A stretch of DNA of 64,000 nt from Cryptomeria japonica (Eukaryota; Streptophyta; Pinopsida; Cupressales; Cupressaceae), in assembly GCF_030272615.1 (NCBI RefSeq), contig NC_081413.1:98984239-99048238 (forward strand). The letters run 5' to 3'. Positions within the stretch are counted from its first letter, which is position 1; the number at the start of each line of letters is the position of its first letter. The position numbers were made by a program, and so were the translations under genes. Under the pieces are notes generated by a model. That model searched no databases and was not told the DNA's origin. It saw nothing but the letters and a program-made list of their open reading frames with translations. Shown one piece after another: positions 9,373-21,659 of the stretch.

Positions 9373-12300
9373 TGTTGGTATTTTGGATATGTTGATATGG
9401 TTTTGTCATTGATGTCAACACCTATTAACACTTATCAACTTTGACACTTTGGAGAATTGGCAATGTTCACCTGCAAGCAAGTGACTTATGCACAGTAATC
9501 GGTATCTGGTACACCAACAGGATATATTGTTCACCGACACTTGGAATGACATGGAAAAAACTTGGTTATGTTGAAGACATTTTATGGACACTCTGTATTG
9601 AAGATTTATTCATTGGTATATTCAAGTTTGCATATTTGCAGTTACTAACAAATAGGTCCAGGATAAGCACTGACAGGCTTGTCTATTCCAGATCAGCATG
9701 ACACACTATGCAGATGATTTATTATTGTTGTAAATGCATTAATCTGACATGTTGTATCGGTTATTGATTTACTTGTAAATTGTTTTTATTGTAATATCTT
9801 TTAGAGCCGACCTACTAAAATTGGTCTTAGGTTATGGTATATATGTAAGATCTTATTTGTAAGATCGATATGCGATTGAAGAAATGAATTGTAAGCAGGT
9901 ATATGTGAGAATAAGAAGAGATATACACTTAGACATCATTTGAAGGTTGAAGGAAGGTTTTTGTGAAGGCAATCATAACTAACCTGGTATTGAATCCAGC
10001 ATATGAAGATGCTATTTTGAGCAGTACATCATTATTGGATTTAACCATCCAATTGTAGTCAGTGTGACTCCTATTTGTGTTCGAGAAGTGAGCTCTAGGC
10101 GCTTGGCCTTTCTGCATGTGCAGACCCCATTTGTATACACATACTATCTGCAGTAGTATCATCTGATTGTGGGTAAGTGGTGCAGGAGCACCTAGTTGAA
10201 CAAAACTCTCCTTTTTGAGTATTTAATGCTTTCATGTTTGTAATGTCTTGTTTCAAGTTTATAATGTTGTTTTAGGTTGTTGTGTGTCTTGTCTAGTGGT
10301 TTTGATCTCATTTTGGGCTCAAGAGGTCAAGTTTTGCCTTTCAGGCTTTGAGTTGACAATTTTTGGCAAAAATGTGCAAAATTGCCAAAAAGGTCTTCTA
10401 ATGCTTTCCAAAGCATTGAAACATGTTTTATAAGTGTTTTTAAGCATGTATAAGGTGTTTAGACAAGTTTATAAGGTTAGATTGTCAAAAATATCTTTTG
10501 GAGCAAGAAATGTTGTCATTTGGGCTTGCAAAAGTTGTCAAAGTTGTCATTTTTGGGTTTTTCTAGCAAAATGCAGTTGTGGAAGCCTCATGTCCATAAA
10601 GGGCTTGGTAAATAATTATAAATGATTTAAAAAGGCCTCCCTTTTCTTGGAGAAAGGTTGGTGATTGTATGAGCAAGAGGTTCCTAATAAAAATCATGAA
10701 ATTTTGGCTTTTATCACTGTTTTTTGCTTCTTTGGAGTAACGGTCCGTACTGGAGCACTTTTGTCATACTGTACCTTTTAGAAAGTGTGCATATTGGTTT
10801 CCTTATGCTTTTAAATCAATTGTTCCACTAGTTTTCTTTTTGTAAGTTGGAGAAATAAAATTATCTTTCATTTTGTGTGCTCACTGCCCTGTCAAGGGTT
10901 TGAGGTTCAAAAATGCCACCACTTGACTAATCCAGGTCTAGGATCCCACAAAATGGATTTAGTCAAGTTGGTACTCATGTATATAGTGTACATATTCTTC
11001 CTGTTGTCCCAAAATTGTGTTTGGAAGAAGGATTTGAGTGAATACTGGGCAAGTATTGATTACTCGGCTAGTAGCATGATCAAAAACTCAAGAGTTGCAC
11101 CCAAAAGAAATTTGGAGTGAACAAATGTATGAGGCAGAGGTCTAGATGTATGGCCAAGGGTTTTGAGAATCATATTGGTTTGTTAGAATAGATTGTTCCT
11201 ATTAAACATTCTCAATTTGTAAGCAAAATAGTGAGTTCATTGTTTTTGTGAATTGTGTTTATCAAAATGCTCAAGGAATGCTTCAAAAGCATAATCCAAG
11301 CCTTGTAACTGTGAAGGATATGTAATAGGAAAATTATTTAGTATCTTTCAGACCTCTTTGAGGTATATTTACTCTTCAAACTTCTTTTTATGCAGGTCCA
11401 AAGGTGTAGCAGCTGATGACTAGTAAAAGGGCAGTATTTGGACAGTGATAGTGGCAATTTTCACCACTTTTCTCAGTGTTTGCCAAGTGTTTGGCATAAT
11501 GCTTGTCTAAAAAAGGTAGGGGAAGATTTAATTGGTTGTGGTAGAGGTCTCATAGCAGTGTGGGAGTTTGAAACAAGTTTGGTAGAGGGAATCCATGGTG
11601 GAAGCATCCAAACCCTCACTAAACCCTACTTTTAAGCCCAGATTTGTGGACAATCACTAAAACAGGTTGATGGAACCTAAAACCATAAAAATATATTTTC
11701 TATGACCTATCCCACACTATCAAAAAAATCTCCCATGGTCAATAAGACCATCGTTGGGTAGGGTGAGCAAAATTTGGCCAATTAGGCCTCCATGGGCTAG
11801 TAGCCCTTTTGACTGCATAACAAACACTTTACAAGAACCTGATTGCAAGGAGGACTTTGGAACTCATGGAACTTTGTGAGATCATCCTAGAATAGTGAAA
11901 CAAATGAAATATAGGACCTTGGATAGTATGCAATCCCTTTTTGAGGTTTTGACCCTTGGTTGGTGGGTTGAGTAAGCCAAAGGCTATGGGCCTAAAACTA
12001 ATTTTGATTGTCAAACCTTGAGTAAATCTTGTTGCTCTATATGTCCTTGTTGGAGTCTCCTAATGAACTCTGAAACAATGAGTTTAATGCCAAAAGAACA
12101 AGGATTGAGAATGTGTAGATGGGTGGAGTGATCAATTGAAGAAAGTTTGAGTAAGGGTGTGAGCTTTCACCAAGAAGGGAGGTTGATGGTGAAGACTTGT
12201 AGAGAGACCTATCAAGTGTAACTAAACTTGTTATTGCAAACATCAGGAGCAAACACAAACAATACATATTGTTTCCTTTTATGGCCTTTTGACTCAAAGT

Positions 12301-12590
12301 GGCCTTTTGAGCACTTACCTAGCAACCTCCCTATCAGTAAGGTTTCCCATTGTGGTTTTTCCCCTTACAGGGTTTCCACGTACAAATATTGGTTTTATGT
12401 GTTGTGGATGTTATTATCTTTCTGTTTCATGCATTAATCTTTACTAGTACTGTAATTAATTGATAAACTATCTACCGACATAAAGTTTGGTTTACCAGTA
12501 TTAAGCATTAATTTGGTTAAGTTGTTTTTGGTTTAAATTTATTAGATAACTGATTCAGCCCCCCCTCTTAGTTATCTCTGGGACCTAACA
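9373..12590 (+). repeat. C1 3' LTR, split by S1
   Basis: The left part is 9373-10177 and the right part is 12337/12342-12590. Without the insertion and one GTAAG copy, the LTR is about 1054 bp and matches the 5' LTR from end to end. Confidence 0.92.
10178..12336 (+). mobile_element. S1: 2159-bp TG...CA insertion, probable solo LTR
   Basis: S1 starts tggtgcaggagcacc and ends cctccctatca. It is flanked by a perfect 5-bp duplication GTAAG (10173-10177 and 12337-12341) that is single in the 5' LTR of C1. TG...CA ends and a 5-bp duplication are the marks of LTR elements. I find no internal LTR pair, primer site or coding domain, so a solo LTR left by unequal recombination is the simplest reading; a short non-autonomous element is possible. 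The first 15 bases include a small inverted repeat, GGTGC-AGGA-GCACC. Strand is undetermined; plus is nominal. Confidence 0.8.
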
Positions 12591-13424
12591 GAGACTGGAG
12601 ATGGTTCCCATGCCTTGGGATATTTGGGCAGATATGGAGGATGAAGGGATGGATGCAAAGTATAGTGCATATTGGACAAAGCATCCATTTCCATGATTGA
12701 CGGATCTAGGGGAGCCGATAGAGGGTGATGGTGGAGATGATGGAGGTAGAGGCCGATGACAGAGGCGAGGGTAGTGGCAGAGAGGAGAGTGGCTTAAAGG
12801 AGATATGGAAGAGAGGAGAGGTAGGCTCATGTAGTGAGGGGTAGGGGTGGATTGCCATTACAGGTGCCAGGAGCATAGGTTCCTAGATAGGGACAGGGAC
12901 AGATGCAGGAGAAGCCATAGGGACAGGGTGAGGGGAGAGGAGATGAGGAGGATGAGCTACTATCCTTGAGGGAGATCTTCCAAGGACAGGTAGATGAGAT
13001 CTAGGATCTAGAGAGGTATACGACTAGGCTCAGGAGATAGTTGGGGGAAACTGAGCGATAGAGGGATCAGGTTATTTAGTGTTATACGGAGGCTAAGACA
13101 ATACTGAGGGCAGGCAGGTAGGCAATAGAGGATATAAGAGTCGGATACGCCTATGTTCTGCAGATAGGGGAGGAGATAGCCTACTGGAGAGACTTGTACT
13201 ATGGAGTGGTGCCACCAGATCAGCGGGCTAAAAGCTTCTGGAGACTATCACGGACTACGACGACCACTGGAGGGAGAGACATGAGACAGACATCTAGTGG
13301 TGGGGTCATGGGTCCTCCACCAACACCAGATAGAGGGAGCAAGAGAGATGATCTTGGGGTAGGTCCTTCTAGGGCTCAAAATTCATCGAGGCCAGCTGAC
13401 TCCAAGGGAGGGAGTTCATCGTAG
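12591..13424 (+). pseudogene. PMD gene exon 2, 3' part (TP1 copy)
   Basis: This continues the PMD frame after C1. It opens with PMPWDIWADMEDEG and YSAYWTKHPFP, the C-terminal end of the domain, then meets a TGA at about 12697 where CGA would fit. Behind it come a Gly/Arg-rich stretch, a helical part (about 13080-13200, EEIAYWRDLYYGVVP) and a disordered tail, GVMGPPPTPDRGSKRDD and SKGGSSS, ending at TAG 13422-13424. The same tail survives in TP3 at 45114-45332. PMD proteins often carry such tails. Several frameshifts lie between the domain and the tail. Confidence 0.72.
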
Positions 13425-15250
13425 CCTTAGAGGGCTCCCTATGTATCAGTTCTTATACCATGTTTGTATGATAATGTAGACACCTTTGGGTGATTTTGTA
13501 GCCATATGTATTTTGACATCATTATATCATGACACATGATTTTTTGAGATATATATATGAGATGATTCATCTTTGTGGCATCTATATGCATGTGTACCTA
13601 TGTGATGTTGCTTCTATGTGATGCATATTTCTATATGATGCTTATGATATGGATGCAAATATGTACATGATGAGATGCAATATTTTTGTTCTTTTATGTT
13701 TTTAATATGTTATGCAAATGTGAATGTATGAGATGTAGATGAATATGATAATGTAAATAACTATTTACATGATGAGAATGTAAAATGTGCTAACATGTGA
13801 TGTGTGCACGATATGGTGCAATTGTGATATCTATATGTATGTATGAAATGCTAATATGTAGTAATGCAGGTGCAAACTATAAGAAATGCAAATGTTTTTG
13901 GCATGTCATTATACTCAGTCATGTGATAGCAGGCTACACGGACTCAAGAAGGATGATGGAGGTCAATCAAGAAAGGGGGATGAAAGATAGAATATATGGA
14001 AGTGAAAGAGCTTCTTATGCATTATCATCATTGAGCTTTATTATGGAAAACATGTCATGACAATCCAGATATAGGTTTGACCCAGAGAGTCATTGAACCC
14101 ATTTGCATGGAGATCAGACAGTCACAAACAAGGAATTCCCCAGTTCATACTAGACTCACAGTATCCTCATATCCTTGGACAAGTCATAACTTTACTAAGA
14201 GACAATCCACAAACAACAAAACAATAGGAGAACATATCCCATCCTTGCCTTTCTAGTCAAAGACATCCTGGAGATAGACTCTCTAGTCAGAGACATCCCA
14301 AAAAAGATAAAAGACATGTAACCAAAAAGATAAAATCAAAAGAAAACTAAGACTCGACACCAACATCCACTGTAGTCCTCAAGTTTAGTGTCTTTTGTCA
14401 CTTGTATAAGTCTATTTGATTGTGGTCACAATGTTTACATTCACAAAAAGATAGATAGCACTGAACCATAATGTTGTCTCAGTTTGTTGAAAGAGTTGAT
14501 TTGTTGAAGCCCATTTCCATTGTTTACATCTCATCTGAAACTGACCGAATCCATGAAACTGATACTTTATTCCGGAATAGATGAAACTTTATTGCGGATC
14601 CATGATGCAGGTGTTGCTTTATTGTGGATTGTGTGCGGATAGACTGAAGAAAACTGGAAGAAATTGTACTCCTCAGAACGTGTGATGCTCTTAGTTCCAC
14701 ACCCATCACTAGACTTAGGATTTGCCTTAGCCACAGATAGGAGCTGATTTATTATGGATGGAAAAGGGTGAAAAGGAGGGATTATTATGAATGGCTAACC
14801 AATCTTAGGTAGATCAATAACAAGCCACGATGGGAATGGGTAAGTTTATTATGGATGGATAGGCTGTGCGTGTGTGCAAAGTGAAAGGATGAGATTGAAT
14901 GCTAAAGGAGGGAGGAGTAATGTCTCTACACAGGGCCCCAGTGACCTAGTTTTCACCATGGTACTTGCCCAGGGTTCCACCGAAGTGGTTTTCACTGTTG
15001 GACAAATTTATTTCTCTTTACTTTTTTTCGATATTTTCATTTTTTTTGTGTCACAAGGCACCTTTTTGCCACATTTTCACCAAGTAATGATTTTTTATGT
15101 TTATGATTTTTTTGTATTTTTTGAATTTTTTTTGTTTTTTTTTTGTATTTTTTGAACTTTTAGATTTTTTTTGTATTTTTTTGTATTTTTTGAACTTTTA
15201 GATTTTTTTGTATTTTTTTGAATTTTTTTGTATTTTTAAAATTTTGAATT
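13425..15250. other. TP1 spacer between PMD gene and gag-pol 3' end
   Basis: No gene is visible. The two TP1 transcription units would converge here. The spacer is shared with TP2 (31800-33502) and TP3 (45336-47150). It begins with a stretch rich in atgatgca/tatatgag words (13490-13900), continues with ctttattgcggat repeats (14560-14640) and a conserved block around ttttcaccatggtacttgcc (14953), and ends in a T-rich tract of ttttttgtattttttgaa units (15015-15245). Confidence 0.7.
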
Positions 15251-15266
15251 AGGATATGCTGAAGAG

Positions 15267-16430
15267 CTATGTGTAAAACCTATGAAGGTGCATGCTATTG
15301 ATTGGATCTTCCACAGGTTCTCCCTCTGGTGTCGAAAGTTGATATGCACATGATTCATAGACTGCTGTAATGATGTAAGGACCAAGCCAATTTGGTTCGA
15401 ACTGACCCTTCTTCTGTCTGTCTTGCTGATTTGTAGGATTTCCCTTAAGAACTAAGTCACCCACCTCAAATTTGTGATGCTTTATCTTATGATTGTAATT
15501 GCATTGTTCCTTGACTGAATGATATGTAGCTTGAGTGACTGTCTTCCTTGATAAAGGAACTGAGATAGAATTTCTAGCGTGTGGACTACACATGCCCATA
15601 TGTGTGTCACCTAAAGAAGTTTGGGCATCCCCGATAAAAAAGTCCCTTGAGGAAGCTCCATAAAAGGTCCATTGATATGATGTATTGCCAAAAGGGAATG
15701 GATGTGTGGAACAAGTGGATGAGTTATGAAGGCATATGATTGCAAAAAGAAGTGAAAGTATCATGACATGATGGAGACTTAGGATCAACAAGTATGCTTT
15801 TTGATTTGAAATTTTAGAACTTTTGCCCCCAGTTATTTTGATATTAGGGGAGATCATCTCTTGCTCTTTTTCTTTCATAGGAGTTTTATCCTTGACCTTG
15901 ATTTTTGCAAAGTCCAATAGCTTTTGATTTTGATTTGGACTGAAGGACTTCTCTTTATTTTTGACTTTTATATTTTTCTTTTCAAAGCTTGATTTTTGAT
16001 CCCCAATAAGTAAGGGATTTTGCAATTCTTGTTGATCCAGCTCTAGAAGAGAAGTGGAAATGGAAGGAGTGGATGAAATGATAAAGCTATGTGAGTTCTC
16101 AAGAGAGCCGACGAAACACTCAATAGATTCTTTGTTGGAACCACTCTTAGGATTATTGACATCAAGAGCTGCTCACACCACTAGAGGAGATTTGCATTCA
16201 GACTTAGTAGCCACAACACTAGGTGGTTCACACCCAATTCCATATTCCAAATTGTTTATAGATTGTTCTTGTCGACTGAATACCTTAGGAGATAGTGGGA
16301 GTTGATCAATATGAAAGATATACTCACCACATCCCATGTCTTTAATCTTGAACTTTTCTTTGATCTCTACTTGTTTTGATGTAGAAGCTTTCAAGGATTC
16401 TGGATCAACATATTCTGATGAAGGAACAAC
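15267..16430 (-). pseudogene. TP1 pol-replacement ORF fused to integrase tail
   Basis: In TP2 this position holds G-patch, RT, two RNases H and integrase. Here the frame instead goes from the end of protease (STSKQVEIKEKF, about 16370) through a Ser/Pro- and Lys-rich stretch (KNIKVKNKEKSF, KIKVKDKTPMKEKEQEMI), a hydrophobic run (LLILSLHHVMILSLLFAII, about 15734-15790) and CSPHARNSISVPLSRKTVTQ. It then joins the integrase C-terminal module: KFEVGDLVL, FEPNWLGPYIITAVYE and DPINSMHLHRFYT, ending at a TAG at 15267. The last 252 codons (15267-16025) are open. TP3 has the same arrangement (47150-48300), so this is an inherited form and not a private deletion. Function unknown. Confidence 0.75.
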
Positions 16431-16466
16431 CTATCGATTGACTGGGATTGTTATTTCTGATATAGG

Positions 16467-19413
16467 TCACAGATTGTTGCAATATATGAATGGGTTTGGA
16501 TCAGCTTTGACGGTCACTTCAGCTCCATTATGTGGAAACTTGATACATCGATGATATGTTGATGAAACAACTCTCATTTCATGAATCCATGGGCGTCCCA
16601 AGAGTATGTTGTATGTGAGATCTTGATCAAGGACTTGACAAGCCACATCCTTTGTAACTGGCCCTACTTTGAGAGGTAAAGTGACTGTGCCCTTGGATGA
16701 GTGCTCTTCATCATCATATGCTTTGATGGTGATAACATGTGTAGAATTCACAGTTTTTTTAGAATATCCCAATTGTTTAATAGTATTCAAAGTACATATA
16801 TTGAGACCGACTCCTCCATCTATCAGGAGTCATTTTATTCGATGTTTGTGTAGGAAGGCTTCAATGTGTAAAGGTGCATTATGTGGTTGTCCTACAAAGG
16901 CGTCGTTAGCTTCGGTGAATGTAAGAGAATGTGGAACGAAAAGATATCCCACCATGGCTTGAAACTGATCCACATTCAGATCAGTTGGTACATAGGTTTC
17001 TCTTAGGACTTTGTCAAGTATGGTTTTATGCGAAGGAGAGATACGCAACAGTTCTAGGATTGAGATAAGCGCGAGTGTCTTCCCTAACTGTTCTACTAGG
17101 TCGTACTCAGGTTTGGCTGATGAGGAAGCAATGGTTTTAGTTGGAGCACCTTGCAGGGTGACCTTACCTCGATGAGTTGTGACATTACATTCGAAGGTAG
17201 AAGAAGGTCCAATGCCTTTCAAGACAACCTTGAGTCTTTGGGTATAAATTTCAAGAATTTTGTCCTTTATGATAATAATAGAAACATAGTTGTCCATAGA
17301 GATGTGATTAATGGTTGAATCATAGTTATAGGATGCTTTGGTATAGTTGGCTTTCTCATCTGTGGCTTTGGATTTTCCCTTGTCATGTTTAGGGAATGGT
17401 TCCTTAAACATCTCATGTTCTTGATTGGATGTATGTCCCTCGATCTCAATGTCACCTCTATCAATAAGATCTTGTATAATGTTCTTCAAGTGATGAAAAT
17501 TTCCTATTTTATGTCCCTTGCTGTTGTGATATTTGCAATACTCATCGTCATTCCACCAATTTGGTTTGACTTTTGGCTCATATGGAGGATTGTCTGGAAT
17601 TGTTATTATCTTGTTTGCCACTAGCTTCCTCAAAGCTAGCTCAAGTGGTTCTCCCAATGGGGTGTATTTCCTTTGTGGTTTTGAAGTTGCTTGAGTATTT
17701 ACTTGGTTGTTTGTAGAACTTGATCCAGAATGAATGATTTTTGGTCTCACTGTGTTAACATCGACAATGCCATCATTTACTGTGTTCTTGTTCTTGTTCC
17801 AAAATCATGGCTTGTCTTTTCCTTTAAAATCCTCTTTGTTTTGTTTGAATATCTTAACGATTCCTTGCTCAGTTAAGACCTTCTATATTGCTAAGCCTTT
17901 CTCAATGACGTCCTTAAAGGTGGACAAACAAGCTTTCCTCAAGTCTTAACCAATTTCTTTGTTGACATTCTGTGTGAACATCTCTACCATTTGTTTTTAA
18001 AGAATTCCACAAGAGCATCCGCTGGCTAAATTCCTCCATATTTGTAAGAATGATGAAAATGACTCCCCATCCTTCTTCTTGGTGTTGCACAAAGTGGTGA
18101 CTGATATATCTGTCTCTATGTTATATGATAAATGTTGGATAAAAGCTTCTGCTAGATCACCCCATGAATTAATTCCAGGTGGAAGTTGGGAGAACCATTC
18201 CATAGCTTGATCGCCTAAGCTTTGTGGGAACAATCTCATCAAGTATGTTTCTTCTGCTGCTACCTCAATGCAAGCTATGGAAAATTATCTTATATGTGCC
18301 TTAGGGTCTCCTTTTCCTCTGTATTTATCAAACTTAGGTGTCACAAAGTGTGTAGAAAATGGAGGCATTGGAATGCTTTTGTCAAATGGATAGGGACATA
18401 TGTCTCTCATTGTGTAAGCTGGCTTTGGTGTATTCATGTCCTCCATTTTCTTTTGTACGTCCTTTATTTGCTCTTCCAAATTGTTCTTAGGTGGAGATCG
18501 ACTTCTTGGGCCATATCCCATGCTTGAGCCACCGGGTGGTGGAGGAGGATACTGCATATATGGATGGTATTGATCATAAACATGCTCATATAGAGGAGGT
18601 CTATAATGATACTGCGTATGGGAACCACTTGGTATAAACTCATAATGAGGGATGAAATATCTTCTTTATCCATGTATATTATATTCTACAGGCATGTCAT
18701 GAGTTTGTTCTTGTGTAGTGCCCCAAAATTTGACACAGGGTTTTCTTGTGTCCAAATTTGAGCATGCTTCTAAATATCCAATTGTTTTGGAGGTTGGTCC
18801 TTAGCATTAGTACACAATTAAGTGTATTTATCTGCATAAGACTTCCATAATGGTTTGTGTAGACGAAGTTGTTCATGAGATGCTCTTTCATGAGTATCAT
18901 AAGCTTGACCATGTGTATTTGGGACCTCCGGTTTTTGAAACAAAGATGATGGTGACTCAAGCATGAAATGTGGTCCTCTAGTACCTCCACTATTAGGTCT
19001 CCTTTGATCCATGTTGAGTTGAGTTTCTTGCATAGGTCAATTTCCACTATTTGAGACATGTCAAAATCATGAGGTATCTTAGCTCCACTTTGTACCATTA
19101 CTTGTAGAAAATATTGTCTATCTCTTCTCATGATCTCCTCAACCAATCTATTAAAATGGGGATCCATAATAGAGTCTTCCACTTCTGCTGAATGTACTGA
19201 AATGTTGTCCACATTGTCATTGTGTGTATCATTGTTGTTTGTATTATCCATGTTCTCAACATTTTGAATGTTTCTATAAATGTCCATGTCAGCTAATGTG
19301 GTATGATCATAATTAAAAAAGATATCATTGTCATACTCATAGCCACTCATGTTTGCAGAATCTTGAGCCTCTTGAGCTTCTCTCCTAGATTTTTGGGAAT
19401 GCGTTTCTACCAT
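16467..19413 (-). pseudogene. TP1 gag-protease (frameshifted)
   Basis: This is colinear with the 929-residue TP2 gag-protease. The N-terminus (MVETHSQKSRREAQEAQ, ATG at 19413) leads into an Asn/Asp-rich region. The capsid-like core is at 17997-18242 (LFPQSLGDQAMEWFSQLPPG). The zinc knuckle near 17505-17550 reads CKYHNSKGHKIGNFHHL, with the last Cys replaced by Phe. The protease C-terminal motif is intact at ILLGRPWIHEM (about 16595). Frameshifts fall near 16800, 17950, 18280 and 18700. Gag would form the particle and protease would process it. Confidence 0.85.
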
Positions 19414-21638
19414 GAACTAGGTCTTGACTAAGATGTGTGAGACTAGATGAAAATGGAAAAGTATGGAAGACCAAGAATTGGAGGGAATGTAAATGAATTT
19501 GAGGTGTACTTGCAATGTCCAAAGTGTAAGACCAAGTATGTATGTAGTAGAGTAGGTATGACTTCCAAAGAGATGATAGATTATCTTGATGAGGTAAGTT
19601 GACCTTGACTCTAAGTAAGACCAAATGAGACCCAAAGGTGATAGACCTTGATAAGGGACCACTTAGCAAAATGTTGTTGTATGTATTGTGTTGACAAAGA
19701 AAGATGAGGACAAGAAAGTTACCTTTAGACTCAAGTTTAGACAAATGTGAATGTAATGCAAGGTGTAAAGCAATGATGAACTTTGTGAGACCCAAAAATA
19801 GGCTGAATGCTAGATGAAAAACCAGAGAAATAACTTAGGAAGCTCAAGAAATATGAAACTGATTGCTCTTGTTTACTGGATTGTAAGTTTTTTCAATGCT
19901 AAACACAGACGTGCCTGTATACTTCATAGACGCGGTTACCCAACATAGACGTGATTAAACACTACACATAAGTGTTTCTGAGATTTTGTGAATGCGGTTT
20001 TTCTTATGATAACACAGACGCATTCCTGTCCTTCACAAATGCGGTTGCATGACATAGATGTGTTTCTGTTAGACACAGACGCGTTTCAAAAATCTGAGTG
20101 CAATTTTTCCAATTTATAAAGTTGTTTGTTGTGACCAAATCTAAAATTTTGACTGTTTTTCGTGACAAGAGGACACAATGTTGATGAGGACTCAATGTTT
20201 GGAGGTGTTTAGACTCAAAATGACAAAGAAAAGTGTGTTGTTTTATGTAAAAAAATGTTTTGTATACACTTGAAGACACAAAAGACACTATATTTTTATG
20301 TTTGATCTTGAATGTTTGAATGTTTAAAAGAAGGCAAGCATAATTCCTATGGTTGTCTAGGACAATAGTTGTTGATCCCACATTGGGTTTCCCCCAAGGC
20401 TACGCTATTCAAAGTGGATACTTAGATGTTTTACCCCACTGGCTCCACCCTTAACACTCACTTCTCCGGGACAGCCAAGCACCAGTCCCCATGAAAACTC
20501 CCTATGGTGAACTTTGTATCTCTACTAAGAACCGTATGTGTGTGGGTTGCTCTAGAGGTTTGACCTCCTACCCCAACAACTAGAAGGATTTTGGCTTTCT
20601 AAAACAAAAAGGTGCTAGTAAGGGCATCCGCTCGTGTGGCCATACATGCAACACTTTCAGCTCTGTAAATACAAAAGGCTCCCAGCTGGTAGGGGTTACA
20701 CCCTACTATTGATCAAATAAATTTGATCAAACGGGTTTATGGGGAGACATAGTGTCGGTATGAACTAATCAACACATGTTACCCATGGTTTTCACCATGG
20801 ATACAATTATTTATAGTGGTTCGAAAGAGGTGGGTTTTTCTCGCTACCACTTGGGTCGTTCCCTCCTCACTAGTAGTCCTAATGACCACACGGGGAGGTA
20901 GGCCCTCTAAAGATTAAACACAAAGAGCCTATTGCCCAAGACACAAAAGACACTGGTTAAATTTTAGTGCATCGATTGAAGTGTTTGATAATCTATGAAA
21001 ACAAGACACACAATGAAGATCAAAAGAAAACCCTTGCCAAAATTTTGCAACAAATATTTGTTAGTAGTTTTGCAATAATACCCCTCCTGCAAGCACACAA
21101 GTTAGGTAAATTTTAGATCCAAAAGACTTTATGAAATAGGGGTCTTCAACAAGACGTTTTTCTTCAAGGACAAGCTGCACCAATTTTTTAGCTAGATCAC
21201 AAGATATTAGCTCGAATAAACCAGATCTAAAATCAAAATGATGAAATGAAGCCCTAAAAACTAAAAAAAAAACCAAAACTGCAAGAAGCAAACATAGACG
21301 TGGTTTGATCCCACATAGATGCAGTTCCACAACACAGATGCAACTTTAAACCTCACAGACACAGTTCCGAAACACAGACGCGAATCTGCAACACAAACAT
21401 GGTTAAAATATTCATAAATGCGATTCGGGAACACATACGTGGCTCGCAATCTGAAAAAATGTAAAATACTGTCGGGGACACAAACGTGATTTCAAAGGTC
21501 ACAGACGCGACAAAAAAAACAAATGTGGTTCTAGAAGATGCAGACACGAAAATATTGAAATGTTGTTGGAAATGTCAGATCTGCAACTTCAAAAGCATAA
21601 AATCTCCAACCAAGATGTTAAATGTAAAAGGGACAAGA
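19414..21638 (-). other. TP1 5' leader with CGCGTCTGTGT clusters
   Basis: This 2.2-kb leader separates the primer site from gag, long for a gypsy element but not unusual for Tat types. It holds a gag-proximal frame near 19417-19795, a first cluster of ACACAGACGCG-like words (about 19905-20095, plus-strand reading), a GC-richer block (about 20380-20720) shared with TP2 and TP3, and a second cluster (about 21292-21550). I see no upstream gene with a recognisable domain. Confidence 0.65.
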
Positions 21639-21656
21639 GTCCCACTGGGCGTGCCA
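21639..21656 (-). other. TP1 primer binding site
   Basis: On the minus strand this reads TGGCACGCCCAGTGGGAC, three bases inside the 5' LTR. TP2 and TP3 carry TGGCACGCCCGGTGGGAC at the same place. It has the form of a plant gypsy primer site; I have not assigned the tRNA. Confidence 0.82.
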
Positions 21657-21659
21657 AAA

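Larger units (their letters stand above)
3755..12590 (+). mobile_element. C1: Ty1/copia LTR retrotransposon nested in TP1
   Basis: C1 is plus-strand, with LTRs 3755-4820 and 9373-12590 (the latter split by S1). It has a TGGTATCAGAGC primer site, gag, protease, integrase, RT and RNase H in copia order, and an AAAGGGGGAGAT polypurine tract. Flanks are gatac (3750-3754) and gagac (12591-12595), a 5-bp duplication with one mismatch. Without S1 the element is about 6.7 kb. The pol motifs (SGCSHHMTG, FVDDIIFGG) suggest the SIRE/Tork part of the copia tree; I cannot place it more finely. Many stops make it inactive. Confidence 0.95.
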
